A DNA stretch of 64,000 bases, from the NCBI RefSeq assembly GCF_964340395.1, contig NC_135565.1:5116642-5180641 (forward strand), written 5' to 3'. Position 1 is the first letter of the stretch; each line of letters starts with the position of its first letter. Of the stretch, positions 38,601 through 47,490 are shown piece after piece. Position numbers and translations under genes: made by a program. A model generated the notes under the pieces. It was given only the letters and a program-made list of their open reading frames with translations, had not been told where the DNA came from and searched no databases. This DNA comes from Glandiceps talaboti (lineage: Eukaryota; Hemichordata; Enteropneusta; Spengelidae).

Positions 38601-39953
38601 TACATATTAGTTATCACAGAATACCTTACCAAATTTTGTTGGGCATTCCCAACCGCGGATTGCAAAGCGGAAACAGTTTCTCGAATACTATTCGAAAACA
38701 TATTCTGCCAATTTGGATTCCCAAATACATTGTTGTCTGACCAAGGATCAGCATTTATGTCTCAAATTGTTACTGAATTATGCAGATATTTTGACGTAAT
38801 TAAACGATCTTCATCTGCGTATGCACCTTCAACGAACGGTCAAGTTGAGAAGTTGAATGGTTCTATACTTACGATGCTTTCTATGTATGCAAATTTATCT
38901 GCAAATGATTGGGACGAATATCTTCAATCTGTCCTTTTTGCATACAGGGCAACACCCCATGAAACTACAGGAGTATCACCCTTCTGTGCTCTCTTTGGCA
39001 CGGAACCGCGACTTCCAGTCGATGTTGAAATATTGCCAAAATTAGGTAAATCACGTAACATTCAATTTCATTTGGATGAACTGGCAAACAGAAGGAATTT
39101 AGCAATATCACTAGCCAAGGAAAACATTCAGAAAGCACAAGATAGAATGAAAACATATCATGATACAAAAAAGGCACAGGATCACATGTTCAAGGTAGGG
39201 GATATTGTATATTTACATCACCCTGCAGTCAAACTGGGTCATAGTCGTAAATTTCACCATCCTTACCGTGGACCGTTTAGGATAATCAAACAGGTTTCAC
39301 CTGTAAATTTTGAGTTAGAACATATCACAGGAAATAAGAAATATCCTAAGGTAATTCATTCAAATCGACTGAAGCATGCCCGACTAAGACCCCAGCATCT
39401 ATTGAGTAATAATGAAGAGACAACAACACAAACAGATACTGAAAATCCTGCTAGGCAAAATAATCACACTACAACCAACGACACTAATGTCACCTTAATA
39501 ACTAACAATGACGATGAACAACACACAAATAAGACACAGTATCACATGAACTCAGAAACTGAATATTATTCATTTCCGGAAGCAACTTCAGGTTCACACA
39601 CCAAGAGTCCAAGAGGACGATCGTGGCGCCAAACTATTCGTAAACGAGCTGAAATAAGGCGGGAATTACAAAATACTCAACAAAGTCAGACTAATGTAAG
39701 TTCTGATACCGCTGCAAATATATCTACCACTGACAATGAACAGACATATTATAGCATTGAGAAAATAATTCGTGGTAGGTATAAGAATGGTAAACTTCAG
39801 TATTTAGTTAAATGGGAAAATTACTCCTCAGATTTCAATAGCTGGGAACCTATAGAAAATTTAAACCAATCTGCACTAAGGAGTCTAAAAGACAACCCTG
39901 TTTCTATATCTGGTTCACGAAGTTATAAACGTCATCGTCAAGTAAACACTTAG
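35604..39953 (+). CDS. pol: Pol polyprotein: protease, RT, RNase H, integrase, chromodomain
   Basis: Enzyme polyprotein of the element, expressed as a -1 extension of Gag; the -1 frame opens at 35589. Numbering from 35616: aspartic protease with DTGA at 47-50 and IIGMDF at 119-124; reverse transcriptase with LPQG at 440-443 and catalytic YVDD at 470-473; RNase H beginning LYTDAS at 616-621 with TDHANL near 684. The integrase has an HHCC zinc finger (H914, H921, C951, C954), catalytic D982, D1042 and E1078 (35 residues between the last two) and a GPF motif at 1219-1221. A C-terminal chromodomain lies at about 1378-1426 (YSIEKIIRGRYKNGKLQYLV, then KW and a SWEP motif). All catalytic residues are present. 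The first in-frame ATG is at 35979, past the protease site. The chromodomain may steer integration to marked chromatin, as in chromoviruses. Confidence 0.95.
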   Translation, partial: HVRSVENTKTREFNVFHTPKLNSVKSADLKVQSNNLITVKIFNTTTSALVDTGAEITAISTKFFNKIPQLRRFKIKKPIYKCVKLPNNQQIPIHGYVTIPVHFDNRLINIPVHLIKDLDRDFIIGMDFLKQHKAVIDLAQQKLRIRTNTILRPAKQYVIPPRCECIISAKLRGSFPNGLIGTTTNVTSLNYLGIQTARLLTSTNHDSVPVRLINVSDDQVTLGRHIRLGTFQPLPDGTTLHNFDMTDNNIHNETQPSMERAEFNSLFDFTGQCSDLTDSQINDLQDVLWKNRQAFVDRSNTLGYCDIIKHTIDLEPNARVKPKAPYRVSPQKREEITRQINDLLDQDIIKPSTSPYSAPVLLVKKPSGKWRLVIDYRELNKVTIPNTYPLPETRDVLETVGSQSPKYFSTLDMTSGFWQIALDEKDSHKTAFVSHDGKFEFRTLPQGLRNSSASFQNTVKFLLRNLEFRTCICYVDDILVYARTFQEHLHNLDVVLGRLINANLKLGPQKCTFGKREVKFLGHILNENGISTDPKKVEAISKFPVPTNKSQLQSFLGCAGYYRRFIHNYSKIANPLHRLLVKDTKFIWDNDCQLAFDKLKLALTSKPILAYPRFDEKFLLYTDASAYSVGFVLAQVQDGVERVISYGGRTLNPAQRNYTCTEREGLAVIHALAQCDVYLRGNEFTIITDHANLVYLFKMKAPSGRLARWILKVQGYTYNIIHKSGASIPHADGLSRREYPPEKYQNTDITSTENSSSNEINFTHDQSQLTMNEITNIPKISELQLNPHEDILTDIRNLYDSPETDIKTKQSNTISSNTVTLHSETTDTDDFNADNLSTLQRQDKQLLPMINYLTNDGELPSNTKHAQKIIQSSDNFVVLNGVLYHYWSPTGKSAKARDCIRQLVLPKSLQLYILKRLHDDVTAGHLGTSRTIQAIRLRYYWESLIKDVTTYVASCAFCHSRKHGIRYRSKLLPLKVNGVFDKIGIDFVGKLTTTQRGNNYILVITEYLTKFCWAFPTADCKAETVSRILFENIFCQFGFPNTLLSDQGSAFMSQIVTELCRYFDVIKRSSSAYAPSTNGQVEKLNGSILTMLSMYANLSANDWDEYLQSVLFAYRATPHETTGVSPFCALFGTEPRLPVDVEILPKLGKSRNIQFHLDELANRRNLAISLAKENIQKAQDRMKTYHDTKKAQDHMFKVGDIVYLHHPAVKLGHSRKFHHPYRGPFRIIKQVSPVNFELEHITGNKKYPKVIHSNRLKHARLRPQHLLSNNEETTTQTDTENPARQNNHTTTNDTNVTLITNNDDEQHTNKTQYHMNSETEYYSFPEATSGSHTKSPRGRSWRQTIRKRAEIRRELQNTQQSQTNVSSDTAANISTTDNEQTYYSIEKIIRGRYKNGKLQYLVKWENYSSDFNSWEPIENLNQSALRSLKDNPVSISGSRSYKRHRQVNT

Positions 39954-40588
39954 GGTCAAATTTCGGGACACAACCTGTTTGATTGCTGCAGACGGTCTCT
40001 CACACAAGACGTTAACATATCGCATTGTGCGAAATTGATATTATTTGACATCTGATATCACATAGTATTACAAAGTTATTCAAGGTCAATTAATTGAGTT
40101 ATCATTTGAGAGTGCCTGTATGATTGATTGTGAGTTAAAATTAAAAAAGGGGTTTATATTTTCTGGAACAAGGACGGTTGTGATTGTGTGAGTGATTGGA
40201 TTAGTCTGGCCAGACGCTGAATGAGAGAGGCCATGGAAAGGTACTTCTTCAATGATCACTCAAAAGAAAGACCGACATTTTCGAAAACAAAGTGATAATC
40301 GCTATATTTATATTTGTTAAATTAATCCTGTCATTGAAAATATTACTGTTTGATTACCACACAAGAAGACAGCAAATTCTTGACCAAAGTGGTAAACATT
40401 TTGTTTGTATGGCAAAACAGTCAGATTCATTACCATATATGTCGTTGGGCGTTAATCTCTAAATTCATTTTAAAGATGTTCCGCGTTTTCTAACTTTAGT
40501 CAATGATATTTAAACGGTCTTAATATTGCATTACGTCTCTATGCCTGGGATTTTGCACTCCTTTGAGATTTAACGTACTATTCTAAAC
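39954..40588 (+). other. pol to accessory-gene spacer, candidate splice acceptor
   Basis: 635 bases without a long frame. TTTTCTAACTTTAG ending at 40499 is a pyrimidine-rich acceptor candidate 90 bases before the accessory ATG. A second, weaker one ends in GAG at 40567. Confidence 0.4.
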
Positions 40589-41605
40589 ATGGACGATTGG
40601 TTCTACCGTGAAATTTATTATGAAAACGATGTGTGGACAACGGATGCGTTGGATTATAACTGTTTATTAATTGAAGATCCATTTAACAGGGCTCTTAAAA
40701 TACATCAAGATCCACTTCTTCTAGAAGCCCTCAGATTACAATGTATTGCTGATTCGCCAGCGTCGAGAGATTATACTCCTATATATGAAAATGTCGATGA
40801 ATATTGTCCACGAAATACCAAATATTTCTACAGAATGGATAAAGTGGTGCATCAAGCTATTAAAACAGACCACGGTAACTTTTTAGAGTACGCTTTGAAC
40901 AACTATGACTTACGATTTCCTCTCAATTATTATGATCACTGGCAAACACACATAACGGTAACGGCTTTGGAGCATCTCAGTTTAAATTGTTTAAAGGTCA
41001 TATTCGCGTATTTTTCAAAATTCAATATCCCTTGGCATTCTTTGAAAGTAGATGTGCTCTGTCACGCATTATCTGAATGTTATAATTACCGTCATGTAGA
41101 ACTTCATGATGCCAAGTTTCAAAGGGCACTGAAAATCTTAAAATATATCATGTCACATAAACAAGCGCTGACTCCTCACGCACAAGCATTATTCAGTTCC
41201 ATGTACAAGATTGTCTCTTTGCGGCCATATCTAAAACCAATCATTCCGTATTATAATCAACCAGATACCTTATTTGCTCAATGTATTTTCAAAATTAGAC
41301 ATTGTCTATCGTTAGGTTGGAGTCCAAAGTTCTATGGAGGTTATATAAATTTGTCTATTACAAAGCAGGAAAGTGAACGCCGAGTTTCACGATTACAACT
41401 TCCAAAATCTATCAAATCAGCTGTTTCGGATTCGCGCACTATTTTCACTGTTGCTACTTTTCCATTACCTCCATTTCATCCTCATCATTATACCTATAAT
41501 TGGTATAATGGCTATCCAAATACGGTAATTTACCCACAAATAGATGACACGTATTTATTTCCACGCAAACAAACAAACAAACAAACAAACGACAAAGTGA
41601 ACTAA
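40589..41605 (+). CDS. accessory protein with ankyrin-like helices and putative SOCS box
   Basis: A 338-residue frame between pol and env, starting at an ATG in fair context (AAACATGG). It is not a standard Ty3/gypsy gene. Residues about 84-210 read as paired amphipathic helices of ankyrin type (KVVHQAIKTDHGNFLEYALN, TALEHLSLNCLKVIFAYF, DVLCHALSECYN). At 227-236 TLFAQCIFKI fits the elongin BC-box consensus (S/T)LxxxCxxx(I/L). At 266-279 VSRLQLPKSIKSAV resembles the Cul5 box with its LP core. Together these look like the C-terminal SOCS box of ASB proteins, with about 15 extra residues between the two boxes. If right, the product would recruit Elongin B/C-Cullin-5 and tag a host protein for destruction; that is inference. 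No signal peptide or membrane segment. The last residues (KQTNKQTN) come from a CAAA microsatellite. Alternative: an unrelated helical protein. Confidence 0.6.
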   Translation: MDDWFYREIYYENDVWTTDALDYNCLLIEDPFNRALKIHQDPLLLEALRLQCIADSPASRDYTPIYENVDEYCPRNTKYFYRMDKVVHQAIKTDHGNFLEYALNNYDLRFPLNYYDHWQTHITVTALEHLSLNCLKVIFAYFSKFNIPWHSLKVDVLCHALSECYNYRHVELHDAKFQRALKILKYIMSHKQALTPHAQALFSSMYKIVSLRPYLKPIIPYYNQPDTLFAQCIFKIRHCLSLGWSPKFYGGYINLSITKQESERRVSRLQLPKSIKSAVSDSRTIFTVATFPLPPFHPHHYTYNWYNGYPNTVIYPQIDDTYLFPRKQTNKQTNDKVN

Positions 41606-41724
41606 TTAGAAATAGACATTTTTACATTCTTCGGATCTCATACAGATCACTCTTTCCAAATTCGTCGTATTACCTTATATGGTAAGAAAAGTTTTGACTA
41701 CCCCAGCCTCGTTATTTTCATAAC

Positions 41725-41726
41725 AG
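41725..41726 (+). promoter_or_regulatory. candidate splice acceptor for env mRNA
   Basis: CTCGTTATTTTCATAACAG ends at 41726, 75 bases before the env ATG. It has a pyrimidine tract and no other AG close by. A 10-codon upstream frame (41747-41779), in the env register but closed by TAA, lies between. Confidence 0.4.
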
Positions 41727-41800
41727 AAGAATTTCTATAATCGGACATGATCACACTACCCACTAAATACAATTGCTAAAAGTTTATTTCATCATTCACC

Positions 41801-44368
41801 ATGGCACGAACAACTTTTCTATCTAAAATGGTTGGAACGACTTTCTTACTCTACATCACATTTGTACCATTTTTAAATGCCAAAAGTGAATGGTCTGACG
41901 ATTTCGTGGCAACCGACGATATCCAACGCCTAAATTATGGAGTGATTTTCGAAAAAGTTGCAGTAATTGAAGCATCATCCAGCAGTTGGTCACTAACAAT
42001 CGCAGTTCCGTGGCTAGATATCTCTGAAATCGCAAAGGCTACGTCGACATTTCAACATAAACAGGTGTGTCTCTTAAATGTTACTGATGCAATGTGTGAT
42101 GAATTCTCTGCTTCTATTAAAACGTTAAACTATCGTATAAAATACAAACTGAAAGCATTACGACATTGTCTAAATGAACTGGATCGACTATCATCATTTA
42201 AGTATGGAAACAAGGGATTTGACAAAACCTTTGCCACCTCGGAACGTCAGTCTCGAGCAGCAATTATACCGATTATTGGCCAAATATCGAAAACTTTATT
42301 TGGAACAGCTACAACAAAAGATGTTACAATTTTGGCTCGTCATATTTCTTCAGTTGAAGAGGAACTAACACATCAACGTACAGGTCTACGTCATTTCACA
42401 TCGGATCTGAGTTCTGTACTCAAGATAACGAATCAACGAATTGACAATTTGTGGTCTTCTGTTAATAACACTTTTTCGACTGTAGAACAATTAACAATTG
42501 CAGTAGCAGACATTGAACGACTCCGTTTACAAACACAACGACAAGAACACAGTTACCATCTTTCAAATGACCAATTTCATCGTTATATGTTGCTTTTAAA
42601 TGCTCTCGATGACAGATCAAGAACATTGGATGTTTTAATCAACAAAGCAACAGAACGCTTAATTGGAATGCAAACTCTACTGGAAGGTTATTTACCTCCA
42701 GAATTCGTTTCTTCTAAGCTTCTGGAAGACTCGCTGCAAAATTTACAGGAAAATTTTCAAAAGAAATTCCCACAATATTCTCTGTGTCATTCGCATTCAA
42801 GCTATTACCATCGACAGAAAGGAGCTACATTTTATAGATCTGGTCATAACATGTATATCAACATCCTAGTACCTTTATGTCGCCATTCATTGATTTTTGA
42901 TGTATTTAAGGTAATTCATCTACCAATTCCATCATTTCCTTTAGGAGATCATAACACAAATGAAACTGCCCTTGCACGATCTGTTACTGTTTTAAATAAT
43001 TTGCCAGATTACTTTGCAGCCCAGCGAAATGGGGAATATTTTCTAGAAATGTCAACAGCTGAATTTCAAACGTGTCAAGGTTTATCGATTCTAATTTGCC
43101 AACCACTTACGATTCTAAAACCAGATTTACCATCATGCGCTCGAGCAGTAATATTGAATCAGCATTCAAAAATTTTGAAATGGTGTAATCCTCAAATGAT
43201 TGTCCGTCATACCGGTATTCCAAAAGCTAAAGTACTTCGAAATTCACAAGTATTAATACAGGGTTCTTCGTCAGACTGGCATCTCTCCTGTAGTGACTCA
43301 ATGGTACAAAAAATTGACAAGTGTCACTTTTGCATAATTACAATACCGTGTGGTTGTCTGTTATTTTCAAACCACTATTTCATAGATACATTGGCAAATA
43401 GTTGCCAGCAGGATCACAAGGTAGTATACAGTCATACTTTAAATGTACCAGTCCTTATGTCCTTGTATAGCACAACCCTTCCGAATTTGAAATTTTCCAC
43501 TTTGAGTGAAACTCCCATGACTGTTCAATTGCCCCACATAAAAGTTATGGAAAATGAGTGGCAACAAACCTTGGGCAGGGAAAATAATATCAAAATCGAT
43601 TTAAATCGTGCTGCCACTATGCTTCGTGAAAATTCTAAAGTTTTTCTCACGCCAATGGATCAATTTAAAGACGAAAATATCAAAATTAGTGATAGTTCAC
43701 TGGATTTTACCTTATTCTCAACCCCGACTTGGATACCATTGGCATTTTCATGTTTTAACTTAGCACTAACAATCTATCTGATGTGGAAATTGAGAAATTT
43801 GAATATAACACTACAAATCCTAATGACTAGAAAAGTTGATGCGCAGCAAATTTATTGGTTTAAATCTACGATCCCATCGCCTACACAAGCATTTGAACCT
43901 ACACAGAATACCGATTATATCAAATATATTATTGAAGCACTGTGTATCTTTGCTCTCTGTTTCATATTCATGGCCACCTATAAATACTGCCTTCGTACAA
44001 TTAGACAATATTGGCGAAAACTAACAAGTAAGAATAGAGATCATGAAGAGGGTCCTGTTGAGATGTCTAGCATTCCGATGCTACCTACTCAATCTAATAA
44101 TAGTATGAACAATAGTAGTAAGGACATGACACCCTTGACTGTCTGTACGATTCATGACAACCCCTTAGAAGGCCCCTTCATTCATGAAAATAAGGACGCA
44201 CCTAATGCGACTATTGACATACCAGACGTGACTGATACACGGTCTCATAGTGTTGATGCTAGTAAATCCAGCGCTAAAATTATTCATAAAACCTTACGTA
44301 CTCCGGTTAAACATGATAAGGCTAATTCACAGTGTGACCCCTTGAGTTTAACTTGGTTTACAATATAA
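41801..44368 (+). CDS. env: envelope-like class I (F-type) fusion glycoprotein
   Basis: An 855-residue membrane protein in the env position, with an excellent start context (CACCATGG). Residues 1-27 form a signal peptide with a hydrophobic core at 11-25. A minimal furin-type site RQSR at 149-152 is followed by a hydrophobic, glycine-containing segment (153-171) that looks like a fusion peptide, and then a long heptad-like helix (about 174-245). The short N-terminal subunit, the cleavage site, the fusion peptide and the coiled coil in this order are those of baculovirus F/errantivirus Env proteins. N-glycosylation sequons include positions 93, 222 and 387, and there are many paired cysteines between 90 and 535. 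Two hydrophobic segments lie at 644-662 and 709-727, the second followed by RTIRQYWRK and a tail of about 120 residues. Having two such segments is unusual; one may be membrane-proximal. The frame is intact. Fusion activity is inferred from layout only. Confidence 0.8.
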   Translation: MARTTFLSKMVGTTFLLYITFVPFLNAKSEWSDDFVATDDIQRLNYGVIFEKVAVIEASSSSWSLTIAVPWLDISEIAKATSTFQHKQVCLLNVTDAMCDEFSASIKTLNYRIKYKLKALRHCLNELDRLSSFKYGNKGFDKTFATSERQSRAAIIPIIGQISKTLFGTATTKDVTILARHISSVEEELTHQRTGLRHFTSDLSSVLKITNQRIDNLWSSVNNTFSTVEQLTIAVADIERLRLQTQRQEHSYHLSNDQFHRYMLLLNALDDRSRTLDVLINKATERLIGMQTLLEGYLPPEFVSSKLLEDSLQNLQENFQKKFPQYSLCHSHSSYYHRQKGATFYRSGHNMYINILVPLCRHSLIFDVFKVIHLPIPSFPLGDHNTNETALARSVTVLNNLPDYFAAQRNGEYFLEMSTAEFQTCQGLSILICQPLTILKPDLPSCARAVILNQHSKILKWCNPQMIVRHTGIPKAKVLRNSQVLIQGSSSDWHLSCSDSMVQKIDKCHFCIITIPCGCLLFSNHYFIDTLANSCQQDHKVVYSHTLNVPVLMSLYSTTLPNLKFSTLSETPMTVQLPHIKVMENEWQQTLGRENNIKIDLNRAATMLRENSKVFLTPMDQFKDENIKISDSSLDFTLFSTPTWIPLAFSCFNLALTIYLMWKLRNLNITLQILMTRKVDAQQIYWFKSTIPSPTQAFEPTQNTDYIKYIIEALCIFALCFIFMATYKYCLRTIRQYWRKLTSKNRDHEEGPVEMSSIPMLPTQSNNSMNNSSKDMTPLTVCTIHDNPLEGPFIHENKDAPNATIDIPDVTDTRSHSVDASKSSAKIIHKTLRTPVKHDKANSQCDPLSLTWFTI

Positions 44369-45154
44369 AGGTAGCGTCACTGGAATTTTGATGGTTGACT
44401 ATAGTCAATTTTGATTTTTGACTTTGAAATTATTATTAATGGTACCTATTTATAATGATGATTTCAATTTTGACGTCAATTTGTAACATTTTATTGAGTT
44501 TTTTTTGTATAATTACTTTTGAACTTTATTACTATTTGAAATGAGAACATTGAACTCTGCACGTTGAGATCATTTCAACTATGACTGTTGAAATAATATT
44601 GAACTCTACACTGTGAGACAATTTTGAACTTCTAATAAGAAGAAACATTTCAACTATGGACATTTTGAGTAATAATTAAGATAATGCGTTAAGATTAGAT
44701 AAGAGATATTTTAATTTGTTGAAGACAAGTATTTTACGTTTATATAAGACACTTTTTCCATTTTAAGATAATTAGATAAGAGTGTTTACGATTTTGAATA
44801 AGTATATTTTAACTTTCAATGCCGACGTGTGATTTTCTGTCGACATAAGTGATTTCAATAATTTTATTAACATACTTTTATTAACATTCTAACATTTAAG
44901 TAATTTCAGAGACTTTGAACTTTTACTAACATTTTAACATTTTAACTCCAACAACCAAAAACAACAAAAAAACAAAACAAAACAAAAAAATTAATTATTA
45001 CCAATTTTCTATTCTTTGATTACATTTTACCTTACACAGAATATCTTTGAATTTTGAATTTTACACAAATTATTAACATTTCTATACCTTTAATTACTCT
45101 TTTATTATTCTTTTCAATTTCAATTGCTTAATTGTTTTGGGGACAAAACACTAT
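44369..45154 (+). other. long 3' untranslated region of the element
   Basis: About 790 bases, very T/A-rich, with loosely repeated phrases (TTGAACTCT, ATTTCAACTATG, AACATTTTAAC) and an ACAAAAAAACAAAACAAAAC run at about 44960-44990. No frame of interest. It is longer than usual between env and the purine tract and may hold RNA export or packaging signals. Confidence 0.4.
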
Positions 45155-45168
45155 GGAGTAGGGGGTGG
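45155..45168 (+). promoter_or_regulatory. polypurine tract
   Basis: GGAGTAGGGGGTGG abuts the 3' LTR and is the expected primer for plus-strand DNA synthesis. It contains two T residues. Confidence 0.8.
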
Positions 45169-45870
45169 TGTTACAAAGTATATAACTGTATTATAAACAC
45201 AGTAATTGTATCTAGGTTACCCGACCGTGTGAGGTCTAATTGATTAATGAGATAGTAATACGAGCTAGACCATGTTATTACTTGTAATTAAGTGAACGTT
45301 TGCAAGTGTCACTACAAGTGATAAATCACAACTTTTAATGAATTCAGCCTTAGTAGAAAAGAGTATTTTCAAAATAGATTATCTCTGAATTAAATTAACT
45401 GTAGTTCATAAACACTTCCTATATAAGGAAAAGAATTGAAGTTTACTGTAAACATGTTATTTACTATAACCATATTTGTATTACGGAATGAAGATTTTAG
45501 ATTTGAATAAAATGTGAATGTTGGGTGTATGCTAATAAGCTACTTTACACGGAGAGATCTTGCGGGGCGGAAGAGAGCTACACGTCTGGATTTACGGTGT
45601 CTGATCTGCGTCGTAGTAGGAATACTACGGGGAACTATTGTTTCTATCTAGTTTGAACTGCCGTAAGTGAAGGAAAACGAATTCAAAGCTCTCGTATTGT
45701 CGGTTTAAGCATACACCTACTTCACCAAAAGTAATATTCTGTGTGCTTGTGAGTTTATCCCCTGAATACGTGTCCTGAGATTCTAGTACCTCTCAGATTG
45801 ACTGTGTGCGTCTGAAGTTACAACTTGAATTTGGTCAATAACTATCAACACCAAAGACAAGTCTGTAGCA
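45169..45870 (+). repeat. 3' LTR, 702 bp
   Basis: Same start, end and length as the 5' LTR, with no difference found by eye. TATATAA at 45420 and AATAAA at 45506. Followed by the right CTAT target duplication at 45871-45874. Confidence 0.95.
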
Positions 45871-45874
45871 CTAT

Positions 45875-46550
45875 TATAAACAACTGTGATTGATACTGTG
45901 AGAGAACCAAATGCAATCATTTGTGAAATCACCAGCTGCTCTTCATGTTGTCATTTTACTTAATATCCCATTTGAGTATTAATATATCAAATTCTATATC
46001 AAACAATAATGTAATAAACATATAAAATATTTTCTTAGCTTTTGACCTCATTTGATGCAATTTTTTATGGTGAAGTGTTTGTGTTTTCTCCTCTTGAAAA
46101 AATTATAGTGTTGCTCTGAATGATAAATTTCCATACATGATTAATCAATAATATCTAGACATTGAGTTAAAATGGCATAAGCATTTTACTTTCTAGTGAA
46201 AATACTTCAATAAAACCATATTTCAGTAAATTAATGTCGATGCATACCTTCTATAACATTACGAGTGTCGTCTGGCATTGTTAGAACGGTTGATTGCATA
46301 GTACAGATTTCCTGAGCCTTTTTGATACGTATGATAAATTACGTCATCGGATGGTTTACGAGTTTTATCTCTAATACCAGGTTTGAATTCATTCAATTGC
46401 AAGTGATGGCTAAGTGTGTTGCAGTAAGTAGAATACTGTAAGTACCTTTTAAATATGCTGTAAATACTACTCCCATATATGTGTAAACTCAGCGTGGGTA
46501 CCATAACGTGATAAAATTTATTTAGTTATTTGGGGAGGGCTATCATAATG
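45875..46550. other. non-coding host flank right of the retroelement
   Basis: No gene recognised. Confidence 0.4.
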
Positions 46551-46775
46551 TGTTCGTCCGTCCGTCCGTCTGATCCGTGCACAATCACTGCCTCTGACAT
46601 ACATGGAAGATTTCATTTAATATAAATCCAAACTAAGGGATATAAACATGTACATTCCTCGAAATGTCTTCCCCTACGACCTTTCTGCGGTCATTAGAGT
46701 GTACCTTGCATTTGACCTTTAGGGTCAAGATATTAATTCAACGATCACTTTTGTCCAGTAGTAATTGTGCGAGTT
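46551..46775 (-). repeat. dispersed repeat ending in a GACG microsatellite
   Basis: Read on the minus strand, an AAGGTCAAATGCAAGGTACA stretch leads through about 200 bases to GACGGACGGACGGAC at 46556-46571. A body ending in a short GACN microsatellite parallels the right flank of the element at 30.85-31.0 kb. Family not determined. Confidence 0.35.
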
Positions 46776-47359
46776 TCTACATAGATTTTTTCTTTTTCTA
46801 AAAATCAACAATGAAGTAAAATTGACAGTCCAATCAAGAGTGGGCGTATATTACCACTAACCAAACTGACATATTCATTTACAAATCCAAATCAGTAAAA
46901 CGGTTGTACACGTCTTTCTGAAGAATTTGTCTACAGTGAATACTCGTATTGCCACTAAATATCTTAAGCAACCCAACTATTTCGACATTCAGAGATTATT
47001 ATACCTTTATATGAATCATATTTAATTCAGAAGCCGTAAGGAAAAGTGTAAATTCACAATCTCCCTTTAATTTTTGAAAATATTTTTTGAAAATCTTTTG
47101 AAAATGTCAACTAGAATGAGGCTAAAAAGTAACTCAACCTCAGAACTACGTCGTCATGGTTATTGAAGTTGGGTTGGCAGATAGATCTCGGGGTGTTTGA
47201 CATATCACAGAAAGGTGGATTCAGTTTTGATTACTAAAGCAGAGTATGGTTTCAGCTAGCGTGTAAGGTTTCGACTGATATGTATAGAGCTGAGATTAAC
47301 AATTTATAGAAAAAAGGATGGACCAAGATTTATAGTACTCTAGAGGCTATCTGTGGGTT
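46776..47359. other. non-coding, no gene recognised
   Basis: Nothing supportable. Confidence 0.35.
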
Positions 47360-47490
47360 CAAATTTCAAGATCCATTTTCGCCCCTGTCTAGCTAAACGA
47401 GAAATCATGAACCAGTGTTTGTTTATGCAAATGAGTAATCCTCCAACTGAATGATGTAAATGATTTATAAGCAGCGTCCTGATCTGACAA
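47360..47490. repeat. dispersed repeat, copy 1 (compare 52755-52885)
   Basis: The stretch containing AAATCATGAACCAGTGTTTG, CATCCTCCAACTGAATGATG-like sequence and AGCAGCGTCCTGATCTGACA aligns with 52785-52885 at about 75% over 95 bases. One copy runs into the LINE tail that follows, the other into a different sequence, so it is probably an independent short element. Confidence 0.45.

Larger units (their letters stand above)
33633..45870 (+). mobile_element. intact env-bearing Ty3/gypsy retrovirus-like element, 12,238 bp
   Basis: Two 702-bp LTRs at an exact offset of 11,536 bases enclose a complete set of retroviral signals and genes: primer-binding site, leader splice donor, gag, pol in the -1 frame, an accessory gene, an envelope-like gene and a purine-rich tract. 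All four frames are open, with no stop or frameshift other than the programmed one. The LTRs look identical base for base, and a 4-bp CTAT duplication flanks the element (33629-33632 and 45871-45874). Both facts point to a recent insertion. The domain order protease, RT, RNase H, integrase, chromodomain places it in Ty3/gypsy (Metaviridae). A chromodomain together with an envelope gene is an uncommon pairing. Whether it forms particles cannot be told from sequence. Confidence 0.93.

Noticed and set aside
38857-39045. Small frames inside pol and env (for example 38857-39045, 42174-42368, 42663-42869)
   Set aside because: Alternate-frame shadows of well-supported genes.
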